A stretch of 64,000 nucleotides of DNA from Nemania diffusa (Eukaryota > Ascomycota > Sordariomycetes > Xylariales > Xylariaceae), in contig JBBPUQ010000010.1 of the NCBI GenBank assembly GCA_038501195.1, positions 3,656,001-3,720,000 on the forward strand. Reading direction: 5' to 3'. Shown piece after piece: positions 48,555 through 60,408 of the stretch. A program made the translations under genes and the position numbers. Each line of letters starts with the position of its first letter. Within the stretch, counting starts at the first letter, position 1. The notes beneath the pieces were generated by a model, which saw only the letters and a program-made list of their open reading frames with translations, had not been told where the DNA came from and did no database searches.

Positions 48555-50310
48555 ATGACCAACCGAGATGTGATTCGTGATTGGTACAAGCCAGTTGTGC
48601 CCGGTCAATCAAGGTGTGCTTACCATCAATATTATTAGCCTTGAACTGCTAAAAGATGGCAATCCTAATAAAGACAGAAGTGTATTCGAAGATGCCTTCA
48701 ACGAAGCTAAAACCAAGATCTCCCCTAGCCTTCTCTCGGATCGAACGATCGGTAGTCTCATGAGCTCGAAGCAAGGGGTAGAGGAATTGCAAAGAGCCGT
48801 AACGAAGTCAATGGACAAATATGACAGTAGGCATGGGCAGTCTAAGACCGGGAAATGGCTTCGGAGCTTCTCGCAGCGCGTCCTATTTTATGCTGATGTT
48901 CTTGACGTTTTTGTCCAGCATCATCCTGAATATGTCTCCCTAGTTTGGGGAACGATGAAGTTTCTCTTCATAGGAGTTGCAAACCACGAGGCAACAATTT
49001 GCAAATTAGCGAAGACTTTATCGAAAGTGGCAGACACATTACCAAGAGTTAAACTTGCAACTATTCTTTATCCAACAGAGAGCATGGGAATCGCCGTCGC
49101 CGAGTTACATGCATATATCCTGCGATTTCTCATCCGAGCCCACGCTTGGTACCAGGAAGGTTCTTGGAAACATCTCCTACACAGCTTCACGCGACCGTCA
49201 GAGCTTCGATACGATGACCTTATTGAAGCGATCGCCGAGAAGTCAAGGGTTATCGACCAAGTTGCAACATCTTGCCACCAAGCGGAATTTCGCGATATGC
49301 ATGAAAAGGTTGATGGCGTTGACGATAAAATAGATGCCATGTTCGGTGCAATGAACGCTAAACTCGAAGATATGGCCATATCACTGAAGTGTAAGTGTCG
49401 GCTGAGCACTATCGGTCGATTGATACTGACTGCTATTAAAGGGCAAACATCTGCACTCGTATCTACCAACTATAAGCTGTCAGATCTACAGTTCGCAAAC
49501 TCCATGATGTCAATCTCAGATACCAACATGGTAGATCCTTTCAAGACTATTCAATACTTGCTTGCAGCGCGGCGACGAGCATATTGCAGCATGACGGGCC
49601 GCAATGCCTCTCTTTCACGTCGCTTCTGGAACTCACCAAAGCTTCAAACTTGGAATTTATCCCACACTTCTAGTATCACCATTATAAAAGGCAATTTCCA
49701 ATCCCGACAGGCCGTCAGGCATTTCTGTGTTGATATAATCGAGTACCTTTCGGGTCTTCAAATACCCGTCATCCATGCTCTCAGAGCGCCACAAGAGAGT
49801 GTCGCGCTTTCTGACTTGTCCTGCATAGACGTTCTCAAATACATTGTTCGACAAGCCTTGCAGCTTCGTCAGACTCCCGAAACGGAAAAGTTCATGTCGC
49901 TGAGCTGTGCAAACTTTTATGGGAATCATACCGAAGCCGAATGGTTCCAAGTTCTTGAGCTCGTACTATCGCATTGCAAGGGACCTTTATATATAATTCT
50001 TGACCTCGAGCTAGTTCACAAAGATTTAGCCCCTTTCAATAGCTTTTCTTGGCTTTCGGCATTTCGAGACTTCTTCCAGAAGTTATCTGCCCGCAACACA
50101 TCAACGTGTCTGAAGGTACTCCTCGTTGCGTACGGGCCTGCGCTGCCGTTCTTTCTATCCCAAGACGAGTATTCGAAATTTGTGATCCCAGCAAGTTTAG
50201 ACTCAACAAGGAGACATCGTCACGGGACACAGCCAGATGGTATGAAGAGACTACGTCGCCAAATAAAAGAAAGAAAAAGAAGTACTCAGCAACCCACGTT
50301 GTATGCTTAA
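48555..50310 (+). CDS. DUF7708-domain NLR/STAND-like protein lacking a P-loop
   Basis: The main frame is open from 48577 to 50310. DUF7708, the N-terminal module of many fungal NACHT/NLR-type proteins, covers about residues 55-215: FSQRVLFYADVLDVFVQHHPEY, VSLVWGTMKFLFIGV, YPTESMGIAVAEL, FRDMHEKVDGVDDKID. After it comes a region like the degenerate NTPase part of such proteins (FWNSPKLQTWN, IIKGNFQSR where a P-loop would be, then YIILDLELV), without GxxGxGK(S/T). NLR-type proteins act in non-self recognition and programmed cell death; a role here is inference. The start is uncertain. ATG 48555 opens RDWYKPVVPG in another frame; joining 48583 to 48639 (55-nt intron) or 48613 to 48639 (25 nt, too short) both keep phase. 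The basic C-terminal tail is intact. Confidence 0.7.
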
Positions 50311-50460
50311 TGAAAAATGCAGGTTTCTATCATGCTTGGATCTCGTTGAATTTAGTGCCCTTGTTCGTCATATTGTCAGGGGTTTGTCACAGAGCGAATA
50401 GGAGGCCTAGTTAGGAAGAAGGGTGCAATGGGTTGAAGCACAGGACTCAATAAAAATATC

Positions 50461-50540
50461 AATTAATGCCTGGCTTTCTAGATCTTTAAGGGGCCCGGAG
50501 GTCCTCTATATATAGCCAAAACCATAGATATTATCACAGT
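50461..50540 (+). repeat. Repeat family 2, right copy
   Basis: Begins AATTAATGCCTGGC and ends CAAAACCATAGATATTATCAC. It matches the minus strand of 43931-44008; within one 25-base block, six of seven differences are transitions. Confidence 0.6.
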
Positions 50541-50651
50541 GCGGGTGACCAAGTCACACGGGGGGTATTGGTTAGGGGTGCTCGATACCGTTGATTTTTT
50601 CTTATATAAACTTAGCTAGCTTGATATTCGTCGAGGGCTGGGACTTAGACC
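50529..50651 (+). repeat. LTR-like repeat family 3, copy a
   Basis: Core 50589-50651 begins CGTTGATTTTTTCTTATATA then AACTTAGCTAGCTT. Its first 34 bases differ at three positions from the minus strand of 60352 downward. The preceding GGGTGACC...CACACGGGGG also matches (GGGTCACATTGGGGG). Confidence 0.6.
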
Positions 50652-52364
50652 TGTTTTAGCTAGTCGTCTCTCACTTTATTCGAACCAGTTAACAGAAGTT
50701 TCTACGAAATCCTTAGATAGTTATGTAATTGCATTCAAGCATCTAGGGTGTGGTGAAGTGACTTATCCGATCCGTTTTAATATAATCACTCTACAAGAAG
50801 TATATTATCAGACTAGGGCTCCACTAAAAGAAGTCTTTTACCCTTGCCTTTTGGGGGGATATGGTGCTACCGAAGTAGGTCTATTTCTAAGAATAGGATA
50901 GTGCGATCTAGACCTCCTACATCCTCCCGATTGGTAGAGATACTGTGATTACCTAGTATTATGTAACACAAATCCACACTCGTAAACTTCTTACTTCTGG
51001 ATTACTTGCGAGGACCTATGTTTAACCTCGTGTGTATAACGAAGTACAGACATGGGTATACATATGGGAGCGAATTCCTGTCCGTCGTCGTAGCTGTTGA
51101 GTAAAGATCGTTCACTGATGGATACACCGTGTGATATATACTGTTGATTCTTTATAAGATGAACGGCGCCGTTTTTCTGTGACAATGCGTCACTAGTAGG
51201 TCGTCTTATAGGGGTTATGGGGCAATTTAATGATTCCTGAGCTGTTTTAAGTTACTGGAGGAGAGCTCTTGTCCGAATATAATAATGGCTGTTCATGAAA
51301 CAACACATAGAGGTCTACATGACTGTAAAGACATGGTACTGGCTATATGGAAGGGATAAAAAAAAATACAATCGCATGATACTAAGTGGTGTTTAAAGAG
51401 GTAGGCTTAGTTGAAATCTTGTATAAAATATAGGCGAAACCTTGGAAAGGGACATTATATCACAACTTAAAGCAGCTTATATCTTTACTGTATGAGTTGA
51501 TATCAATCGCTGAATGTCACTAATAAAAGATTGGCCTGTATAGAATTTGATAGATTTTCTAATGCAGTAATATTTCTTGTTTGGTGATTCGATATCAGAT
51601 CGCCTTAGCTATTTCATTTCTAGATTAAGTAGGACATTATTCCAGCGGCTACTTGTTTCTGGATGTACATAGCATTCATTTAGTACCGTCTTTCTATGGA
51701 GTTCCTCGGGACATAATACATAGTATAGGCTTCGATATATTGCGATAAAATGAAGTTAAATATGTAGTTAGAGAAGTGCTGTGTATAGTCTTGCTATAGC
51801 TACGTGGTAGGAATGGATATCATCGTTAATCTTAGTTCCGAGTAAAACATAACTTGAGCCATGGTGGTAGTATGGCTACGCTAATATAAGTAGGTGGCTC
51901 GTCTAATATAGTTAACTTCAAACGGTTCTTGGTTATTATGAATTAAACAGTTAAAAACAAGCCGCTTCTATGTTGTTATGCCTGTATGATCCAGAGGTGT
52001 AAAGGAGAGATCCAATTATCTATCTATCTTCTTCTACTGTGTATAGGAAATCCGTACAGTAATGAATGGTATCAATGTAACAGCCCAAAATTCATGAACC
52101 ATCCTTCCTCTTAACCCGGTCTAGTGAACTATTCCAAGTTCGTCCGTCGTGTACTTTTGTCTAATACCAGGAAAGAGAACGTCTCCAATGCCACAGATAA
52201 CATTTTAGACCCTGCTATGTCGTCCCAGGTTCCCAATTCCCGTCCTATAGACCAACTTCTAAGTCGAACCAAGAACACCCGTGATCGAACACCATGTTGC
52301 GTCCCTCATAGACCCGATATTGTCCATTCCCGCGAAATGGCCCGTTGATGGTGGCCTGTCTTTT

Positions 52365-52634
52365 TCAGGATCTTCTTCCACTGTTTCCTTGAGTGCTCCA
52401 GGTGCGTCCCTGACTGCCTGAGCTGGTGCCGTAGTCTTTCTGCCAGTTGGAGCTGAAAGGAAACGAGTAGGACATGAGTGGTCGGCCATTGCCGTTGGCC
52501 GATGATGACGCTCCTGAACTGGACGTACTGGGGATGTCAAGTTCTCTGGAGTATGGAGGTCCTGAGGCTGAGCTGAACGACCTTGAGGTGAAGTCCGACG
52601 AGTTGGACGATGACGAGAAATTCGTTTGAGACAT
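52365..52634 (-). CDS. Small Ser-rich hypothetical protein
   Basis: 89 codons, ATG at 52634. The product is dominated by Ser/Asn/Gly (SSSSNSSDFTSRSFSS at the start) and is predicted to be disordered. No signal peptide, membrane segment or domain. Similar Ser-rich small proteins are common in fungi, but I cannot assign it to a family. A second, overlapping minus-strand frame (52735-52259) ends in VEEDPEKDRPPSTGHFAGMDN, so a spliced gene using both frames is possible. Low confidence that it is real. Confidence 0.3.
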   Translation of the reverse strand: MSQTNFSSSSNSSDFTSRSFSSASGPPYSRELDIPSTSSSGASSSANGNGRPLMSYSFPFSSNWQKDYGTSSGSQGRTWSTQGNSGRRS

Positions 52635-53937
52635 TGTGAAGATGATGTAATGGCAATTATGGAGGTATGCAGGCAGTTATGACACCTTATAAGCCTTTCT
52701 AGCTCTGTAGATTGGTGAGAGGAGGATTGTTGCAAGTGTCGGCTGACTAGATGAACTGATCTCTTGATTGTGGGTGATGATCAGGATTCCAACGAGACTT
52801 GATGTCCAAGTCCATCTGTTCTTATATGCACACGAACAGCGACAGCGACAACCTTACGCTCACGTCGTCCTCCCCTTAGAAATACACTTACTTAGATGTC
52901 AACCCAGGGCTTGTCAGAAACTCCATCCCCACCCACTTCGTTTCAGTTCCAGATCGAAGCCTTGGTCTCCAGCCTATCTGGTGATGCCGCGGTCACCACC
53001 TCGCACCTCCTTGGTACTATTAGCATCCTCGGGGGCGACGTCGGAAAACCTCCCTACCTCCCTACCTCCCTACCTCCTCAGCTCAATGCAAGTCACAGCT
53101 TACCTGTCTGCGGCACTTGATGATTTGGGGCTCCACGACGGGAAGTCGACAGTAGGTATTAGCTCTCATGGAGAAGATGCAGCGAAACATAGAAGGAACG
53201 GGACCGAAGGGTTGGGGTCGCATTGGTTGGTGGCAAGGTATAAGACACGAGGTCTATTATTATGCGGGCCGGCTTATAATTATGTTTCCTGCGAGGTTAT
53301 TCGTCATCGACATAGGCAGATCGCAAATAGCGCTATATCAGACTACATAATCGTCAGCCAAGGGTTATTTAATCAATAAATACATATGTGTATGTATGTA
53401 TTTGGAAAGGCACAGAAGGACCGAAGACGACCAGGGGAGAGGAAAAGAGAGACAAGAACAGAACGGGAGCGGCTCATTATGCAGCGAGTTCGCTTTGCAC
53501 GCCAATAAGAGGCTTGAGGTTTCTAGAAAGAATCTGACAAGACTACAAGGCATCCTCTGCAGGGTTACATGGTCCCACGCACCTACTTGTGCGTACAGCG
53601 TACCTACATACGGCCTGCAGGGTAGAGACGTGGCTAGGGACACCATGTTTCCGTTTCCATTCGAACTTGACTCCAAGTAATACCTAGATTAGTGCTGCAG
53701 CATCCAAAAGGGAGGGGGGGTTTCGGTACAGAGTAGACAGAAGAACCGCGGAAGGGGTTCCGGGCATCAGAAATGGTGTGGTGACTATCCCCTAAAGGGT
53801 CACTCACGGCTACCTTTTTTAGACAAGGAATAATTAACAACCTCCATGTTTCAGAATTAGCCAAACGAGGTCCCACGCTTATTCTTATCTCAACGGTACT
53901 AGCATAACACAGAGAGAGAGCCTCATCGTGGCTAACG

Positions 53938-53981
<44 letters not shown>

Positions 53982-55727
53982 GCACACAAGCATACACACC
54001 TAGGTATCGATGGACAGTAACTTACACAACGAGTCTGCCAGTCTGTAACTCGTGGCCTCCCTCCACTCTCTCGCCCATTCTTCACCCCACTCTCCAATGA
54101 ACTTCTCTCCACTCTATGAAGGTGCAAGTATCAGATAAAGTGGCAGTTCTATATTTAAGCGATGTCGAACCTTCTTTCTGTTTTTAGGCAGAGAGATGAG
54201 AGATCGCCATGTGGGTTGTTTGTATTGTGCATTCCGCATTCTGCAATCTGCAATCGGTAATCTGCCTCTTCCATGGGCGAGCTGAATAAAACAAGGATGT
54301 CAAGCCATGGAATTAGTATAGTTGGTAGAGCAAACCCAAGCGAAGTATTTCCACTTGCATAGTATCTTCCCGCTGCCGGGGAACAGAAAAGGTTAGATAT
54401 CTACCGAGATAGACACGGGATATTGTAGCCTACCTGGTTACTAGTATGGACCTGGGTACCTAGATAGTGCACACCAGGTAGAGGGTTAGTGATCCGATCT
54501 GACCCGCATAGGGCCCGCAGAGGATTATCGACATGGGATACGAACTTGCCAAGAGAGAACGGGATGAACTTGGTGGGGGTTCGTTCTGTGGCGGCCCCTC
54601 AGCAGCTGCAGCAGCAGTTGTGGTGGCGAGCTATTCTTATTCACTACACATGCCCCGATCAACTCGGCTCAAATGTACAGTGATTTGAGTGCAGTTTCGA
54701 GTTCTTGATTATTACTATAGATATACTCTGTGCATATCTATCTTTATATATATAGATTTCGTGAGGTGAGATGCTGGGTTGCTTCGTTGCCGATATAGAA
54801 GAATTCACCTATTCGTCGTACCACTATTACTCTTGTGACTACGTATAGATGTCAACGTAGAGAGTTGTCGATTATAGCTGACACGAGTTGTGCAGTATGT
54901 AACACTCCATCGCGGGGGACCCTGCAGAATACTTCCGTAGTACGTGTCCTTTATGAGTCTATGTAATAGTATAGATCAGGCACTTATGTAATGTGTAATG
55001 GCTGTACCTACATATGTAAGTAAGGACATGGGGATGATGTCACCTATAATAAGATCTGTCAAGGCATAGGCATAGCCACTTGCCAAATTTGGACAACGAT
55101 TTTATAGGCTAGGACAGTTCTGTTTGGTAGTGGATTACCTAGCTCGTCCCGCCCGGACACACCCACACGCTAGCCTGCTACTATACCCAAGATAGGTGCC
55201 CTGTAAAGTACTATGCAGCGACTAGATACATCTACTATGTACGGTAGGTATGCGTATGTACTAAGTAAGGCACCTGCAGTAATCTCTCCTCAGCTCTTCC
55301 CTCAGCTGCTCGCAGTCTCCTTCCCTCGTATCCGCCTATACCTACCTATACGCAGTATACATCACACATTGTATTAGTGTAATCACATGCCACAGGCCGT
55401 GCCTGCCCTATAACAATACTTACGGTAGCCTTGGTCCCCATTGGTCTCCGATTGCATTTCCTTTCCCTTCCGACTCTTGGCTCGGTGTGTCTCTTTTCAT
55501 TTTGGTGATTGTTGACTTCTGGTCATCCCGACTCCCCGGGCAACGCGTTCAGCCGTGTCTCATCTGGAACCGAGTCAGACCATTGATTGAAGATCATCCA
55601 CCTCGACGGCTTCCGACGTCCTCGTTCGTCTATCTAGTCTATCTAGCGTAATCCGATCAACATTTATTGCAATTGCCACTATCAATATTGAATCTCCGTC
55701 CTCACCGGTGAGATAGATATATGCAGC
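52635..55727. other. Gene-poor region with simple repeats
   Basis: No supported gene. Contains three exact copies of an 8-bp unit (TCCCTACC) at 53051-53074 and a (CA)n tract of 38 bases at 53941-53978. TACCTAG/GGTACC elements occur near 54430-54480 and 55240-55350. The last 500 bases are probably the promoter and 5' UTR of the promethin-like gene. Confidence 0.5.
53941..53978. repeat. (CA)n microsatellite
   Basis: An uninterrupted CA dinucleotide run of 38 bases, ending ATGTGCACACAAG. It could be length-polymorphic between strains. Confidence 0.95.
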
Positions 55728-56501
55728 ATGTCGGCCCGCGGTAAAGTCAACAATGTCAACGACCATGACAACAAGAAGAGCGACGACAACAATGATGACA
55801 AGCGGCCTGTGAGCGCCATCGTAACGGCGAAGGCAAAAGCGCGGGGCCTCGATCTGCTCGCTTACAGCCAGAGGCAAATCGACCGTGTCGTCAGCCCCGC
55901 GACGCGCCAGAAAGCAATCGATTCGACCACGAGCTTCGCTTCTAAACGGCCCATGCTGTCGGTAAGTTTGTCTCGTCGCCACCACTACCATCATCGCTTC
56001 AAATTCACATGCCAATTTCGTGGGGATCTTCGTCGCAAACATCACCGAATATGCAACTTCCCCTAGATTTGTCATACACGCGTACACACAATACACACAT
56101 GTACAGTATACAGCTTACACTAGACCAAACAACCACAGCTCTTCGTCGCAGTCCAGCTCCTCCTTTCGCTTCTCCCACTCTTGCTCTTCGGCACCTTCGT
56201 CCTCTCGACCCTCGTCCTCGCGACCCTCGCAGCAGCCTCCTTCATGCTTTTCTGGACCGGGCTCGCCCTCCTCTTCCTGGCGCCCACGCTCTGCTTCACC
56301 GCCGGCCTCGCGATCCTCATTTGGCTCTGGGCCGCGTGCACCTACGTCATCTTCCGCGCCCTCTACAGCCGTCTCCCCGCCAGCGTGCGCGCGCACAGTG
56401 GTGGTGACGGCAGCGACAGACACGTCATCTTCTCTGCGTCTGGACAAGGCTTCGACTTCGACGGCGCCGTCAGCGCTGAGGCCAATGATATGCGGGAGTA
56501 G
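55728..56501 (+). CDS. Promethin/LDAF1-like lipid-droplet assembly membrane protein
   Basis: Exons 55728-55961 and 56139-56501 give 198 residues; the intron is supported by GTAAGT, CCACAG and phase 0. The N-terminal 78 residues are soluble and Lys/Asp-rich. From residue 79 there is a long hydrophobic block with several closely spaced segments (LFVAVQLLLSLLPLLLFGTF, LVLATLAAASFMLFWTGLAL, AGLAILIWLWAACTYVIF), then a short acidic tail. This double-hairpin layout with small residues and W/G at the turns resembles promethin (TMEM159/LDAF1, yeast Ldo16/45), which works with seipin at nascent lipid droplets. Assignment rests on topology and sequence feel rather than a diagnostic motif; another small ER membrane protein is the alternative. 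Confidence 0.65.
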
Positions 56502-57233
56502 GTCACTAGCAGGGTCGCGCACGCCGTCTTGCGCGTTTGGTGGTTCTTTATGCGCTCGGGCGCCGCCGAGTTCTTTTCGTTTCGCGTGTTTTACTAGGTA
56601 CCATGGATGGGGTGATGACGCTAGAGGGAAATAGGCGCTGCGAGGCTTGGGAATGAATGGGCTGGTTGGTAGGCGTTAACACTGGCGTTAGCATCGACAT
56701 TTTGAAAAGTTGGGACACGGCGGGCAGATACGGATGCCTCCGAGCTGGGCTGGACTGGGCTGGGCTGGCCTCGCGATAATAGACGCGGAATTGGGACTGG
56801 CGAAAAGGTTCACCGAGGGAGGCAGGGAGGCAACTCGCGTAGCTCACCACCTACCAGGTATATTGTTATCATCATCGATATTCGTATTTACCAGTATTGA
56901 GCAGTTTATCCTGCCAGATCGCCGAGCCCTTGAACTAGAGCCGATGACAACGTACCGGTAGAATTCCGCCCAGCAGTGGAAATTGGCTCGATCCCTAGTC
57001 TGCCGCAGCGTGTATCATCTAGCTGGCCTGGGCTGATTTGGATCTGTCTACCTACTTTACGCCGTCTCTAAAATGCGGCCCGCAATGCTTGCTTACTATA
57101 TCCGCCATAGAATATCCGTCCGGAGATCTACCTATCCAGCCCACCTCGATATATACTCTAACCGGCCCCCATATCCCTACGCAATCTTACATGTGGACAG
57201 GTAGGTATGAGATCTTAGTCTAGTCTACCCAGT
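56502..57233. other. Convergent 3' intergenic region
   Basis: Between the promethin-like gene (+) and the ARMT1-like gene (-). No gene. Short GCTGGGCTGG repeats lie near 56745-56770, and AGTCTAGTCTA repeats around the ARMT1-like stop codon. Confidence 0.55.
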
Positions 57234-59061
57234 CTAGTCTAGTTTCCCCCCAGAAAAAGACACCACAGCCCACTTGCCGCTCCACGCCCATCTTCGTGCG
57301 CCGCGGTCGTCATCGTCGGCGCCCCCATCGCGGTCGGCAGCCCGTAGCCTCTCGTCCTCGCCGGGCTGCAGGCCCACGACGACGTCAGCCTTGCACGTGC
57401 GCAGGGCCAGGACGTTGACCCCCGACCCGGGTCCCAGCGATCCGATGGCCTCCGTGAATGGCGTCGTGGGGTCCCATGCGGCCTAAAATAAACATGGCAA
57501 GGTAATTAGGACCATGCATTCCGTGCCACCACACGCACGTGGGGATGAAACACGTAGAGGAGGGAAGGGGGAGTGGGGAGGGGGGAGGAGGCACTTACGT
57601 CGCCGGTCAGCTTACGATAGTTCAGATCCCCCTTGAACACGACGAGCTCGCTTGTCTTGAGATCGGCTAGTAAGTCGGGGTCTTCGGATGGCAGGCGCCA
57701 GAAGCTGCCGGCGTGCGTCCAGAAGCGGTTCGGGCGCAGGATGAGCTGGCCCTCGCCGTGTAGGCGCGCCCAGTGGGCGAACAGGAAGCTGAGCTCGGCG
57801 GCTTCTTTGTCGGAGAGTGGCAGCGGCGCCGCGCCCTCCTCAGAGGGGGAGTCGTAGAAGGCGCGGGGATTCGCGAGGACGCCGAGCAAGGCGGCGAAGT
57901 CGCCGGGGAGCACGTCGGACACGAACCACGGGATCGACTTGGGGTGCAGCACCACGAGCGTCGCGAGCCCCGAGGCCAGCAGGTAGCCCGCGAGGAGCAG
58001 GTCCACGTACAGCTCGAAGCCCGCGTTGTCCAGCACGATGTCCACGCGCCGCTCCGCCTTGCCCTCGGCCTGCGCCTGCTTGAGGACCGCGTAGGCGGCG
58101 CCGAGGTCGTTGACGAGGATGTTCTTCTCCGACGCCTTGCGCGCCTCGGAGCCCTGCAGCTTCTGGATGTCCTCGTACGTCAGGCTCGTGAGCAGCGAGA
58201 GGTCCGTCGCGTTGCCCCAGAGGCAGATCTCGCACATCTCGGTGAAGAGCAGCTCCCGCGCCTTCTCGTCGTCCACTGCCGCTGCCGCCGCCGTCGTTGA
58301 CTTGCTCTTGTCGCCCTCGAGCTGCTCGACGAGCTCCTTGTACCGCGCGGCGAGCTCGAGCACGGCGGGCCGCGACGACCGGAAGGTGGAGATCTTCTGC
58401 CGCGCGAAGACGTCGTAGCTCTTCCAGTGCGTCGACAGGCTGAAGGACGTGCTCATCCGCCGGTACAGGTAGCACTCGCAGTAGAGCCACGGCACGGAGA
58501 ACCAGGCTGGTGCCGGGCCGAGCTTTTCGAGCTCGGCGTTGTAGAGCGCTACGTCGGGGAAGCCGTCGTCGCGTATCGGTCTGAGAATCGTGTCGTTAGT
58601 ATTGACTAAGCTGGCTGGCGTCGAAAGAGTTGTAGCGAGCAGAGGAAGGGGAAACTAACGTTAGCTGTCTGTTGTGCTGCATCTCGTATTTCAGCCGCGC
58701 GAGCTCCTCCACGATCTTCTTGCCCTCCTCGAGCTTCTCGCCATCGTCACATTCGGCTACCGTGCGGTAAGTGTCGTCGATAGCGCCGGTCTAACCCATG
58801 TTTGCGAAGTCGTTAGTCGCCGGCCTCATGTGGAAATGGATTGGTTTAATGAGATGCTCACGATGATAACGGGCCATCGGTCCCGGGCGGATATAAAGGC
58901 AAACGACGTCTTGTCGCTTGTCATGTAAGGCGCTGCGAGGGCTATTAGTCGAATTCAACGCAGCTCGGCCGCGATCGACGGCGCTATTATATGCGGGAAT
59001 GTCCAGGAGCTTAGTTAAAAGCGAGGTGCTGAGACATACCGGTCTTTGTGTCGTGCTCCAT
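57234..59061 (-). CDS. ARMT1/DUF89 metal-dependent damage-control phosphatase
   Basis: Exons 59061-59040 (22 nt), 58932-58862, 58790-58660, 58580-57599 and 57482-57234 give 484 residues. DUF89 enzymes remove phosphate from harmful sugar phosphates such as fructose-1-phosphate; yeast YMR027W is the closest characterised type. Seen: FAFISARDRWPVI, EELARLKYEMQHNRQLT, WLYCECYLYRR, then the metal-site blocks DIVLDNAGFELYVDLLLA and ELVVFKGDLNYRKLTGD, and WDPTTPFTEAIG and VLALRTCKADVVVGL near the end. The first exons are short, but each junction keeps phase and the family order. Exon 4 is very GC-rich. The last residues (WAWSGKWAVVSFSGG) match the usual ending. Confidence 0.92.
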
Positions 59062-60290
59062 TGTTGCGGCCGGAATGCGCAACGCGCTAATATCCTTACA
59101 AATATATCCAAATGCGATTTTTTGCAAGTTTGTACCATATAGGAACTGAAGGGCTTAGGAATAGTATCGCAAGATAGCGCACGGCATAGAGTAGATCATA
59201 TGTCTCTCTCGCAATGGTGGGGTGACGATGGTGGGGCAGTTGCGCCAGCTAGGTATTTCTTAGCGCGGGGCATTCCCGACAGTCCACTATCTCTACTTAC
59301 AAGCATATACTCTTTTTATCTATACCTTTAGTAGATACATCACTAGTAAGTTTGGAATGATGAGGGTAGCCAAAAAGAGCTTTAAAAGAGCTCGGGAAGC
59401 TCTGGCTAACTCCCAAGGTAAGTAGTTAAAGAACTGTAGACTATACAGATCTTATAGCTAGGAACCTAAGCGAGTCACTATTTTAATGGGATTGGGCTAG
59501 GTAGTACATATTATCTACTACCTAGTATTAATGGATTTACATATCTGTGTAAGATGTAGTATCCAAAGCTAGATGAAGCTTGACTTTAATACTTTTCACT
59601 GTTAAAACCTTAGGGAGGTACTTGCTATTATATCAAGTATTCAATTTAATATCCTATTCTATTAGTGGAAAGTCATAAAGTAATAAGAATTGCAGCCGGT
59701 AAATCTCCTTAGCACATGACACTCAAAGCGTTAAACCCACTTGCCAACTTAAGCTTAAAAAATGTAACTATATGAAGTGCTATAATACATTGGGGAGGGA
59801 TTTTAATTCACGTGAATAGTTGTGCTCCTGCTATAATGTGATATGTGGTTCTTATCATATGACAGACAAGGAATAAGAAGTGTCACAAGTTTGTTGCGAA
59901 ATCTAGGTCATGTAGGGCACAGCGTTATGATCATCCAAGTCAAGCAGTAACCTTTCCAAGGGTTTTTGTTACACAGCAGCGTGAGGAACACTCTCATCAC
60001 GAACAAGCTACCTAACGAAGTGTTGGTTTCCAAGCTATAGAGTTGCTTGATTACATATTTCATCAACCACCCATAATATCACGAAAGATATTATGGGTTA
60101 CTCTCAACCTACCCTAAGGTTAACTACTTCAGTCTATATGATTGCCTCCTTTTGAACTATTGAAGCAGATCGTGCACAGCATATCACTGTACCCTAGAGG
60201 CTTGATCGTAATGACATAAACATCTAAGGATTCCATGGAGGCTTCTAGGGGAAACAGTCCAAGTTTGGAGTAAAAGACCTGGCTACCTGG

Positions 60291-60408
60291 TTTAAGGTCG
60301 AATTCTGAGGAGAGTAGTAAGCTAGCTAGGTATATATAGGAAAAAATCAACGAAAAATACTTAATCAATAGACTCCCCCAATGTGACCCGATCACTCATA
60401 CTATAACA
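60291..60408 (-). repeat. LTR-like repeat family 3, copy b
   Basis: On the minus strand it starts TGTTATAGTATGAGTGATCGGG at 60408, a TG start as in an LTR, and continues with GGGTCACATTGGGGG and CGTTGATTTTTTCCTATATA. It is homologous to 50529-50651 in opposite orientation. The other end (CA) was not located. Confidence 0.6.

Larger units (their letters stand above)
50311..52364. other. AT-rich repeat-bearing region, right side of the accessory island
   Basis: No supported gene. Contains the right copy of repeat family 2 (50461-50540) and, directly after it, an LTR-like segment (about 50529-50651) shared with 60291-60408. The rest (50700-52100) is AT-rich, with frequent stops in all frames, and looks like decayed repeats. 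Confidence 0.5.

Noticed and set aside
53049..53080. Repeat of TCCCTACC considered as a possible CRISPR or satellite array
   Set aside because: Only three direct tandem units without spacers; a simple minisatellite.
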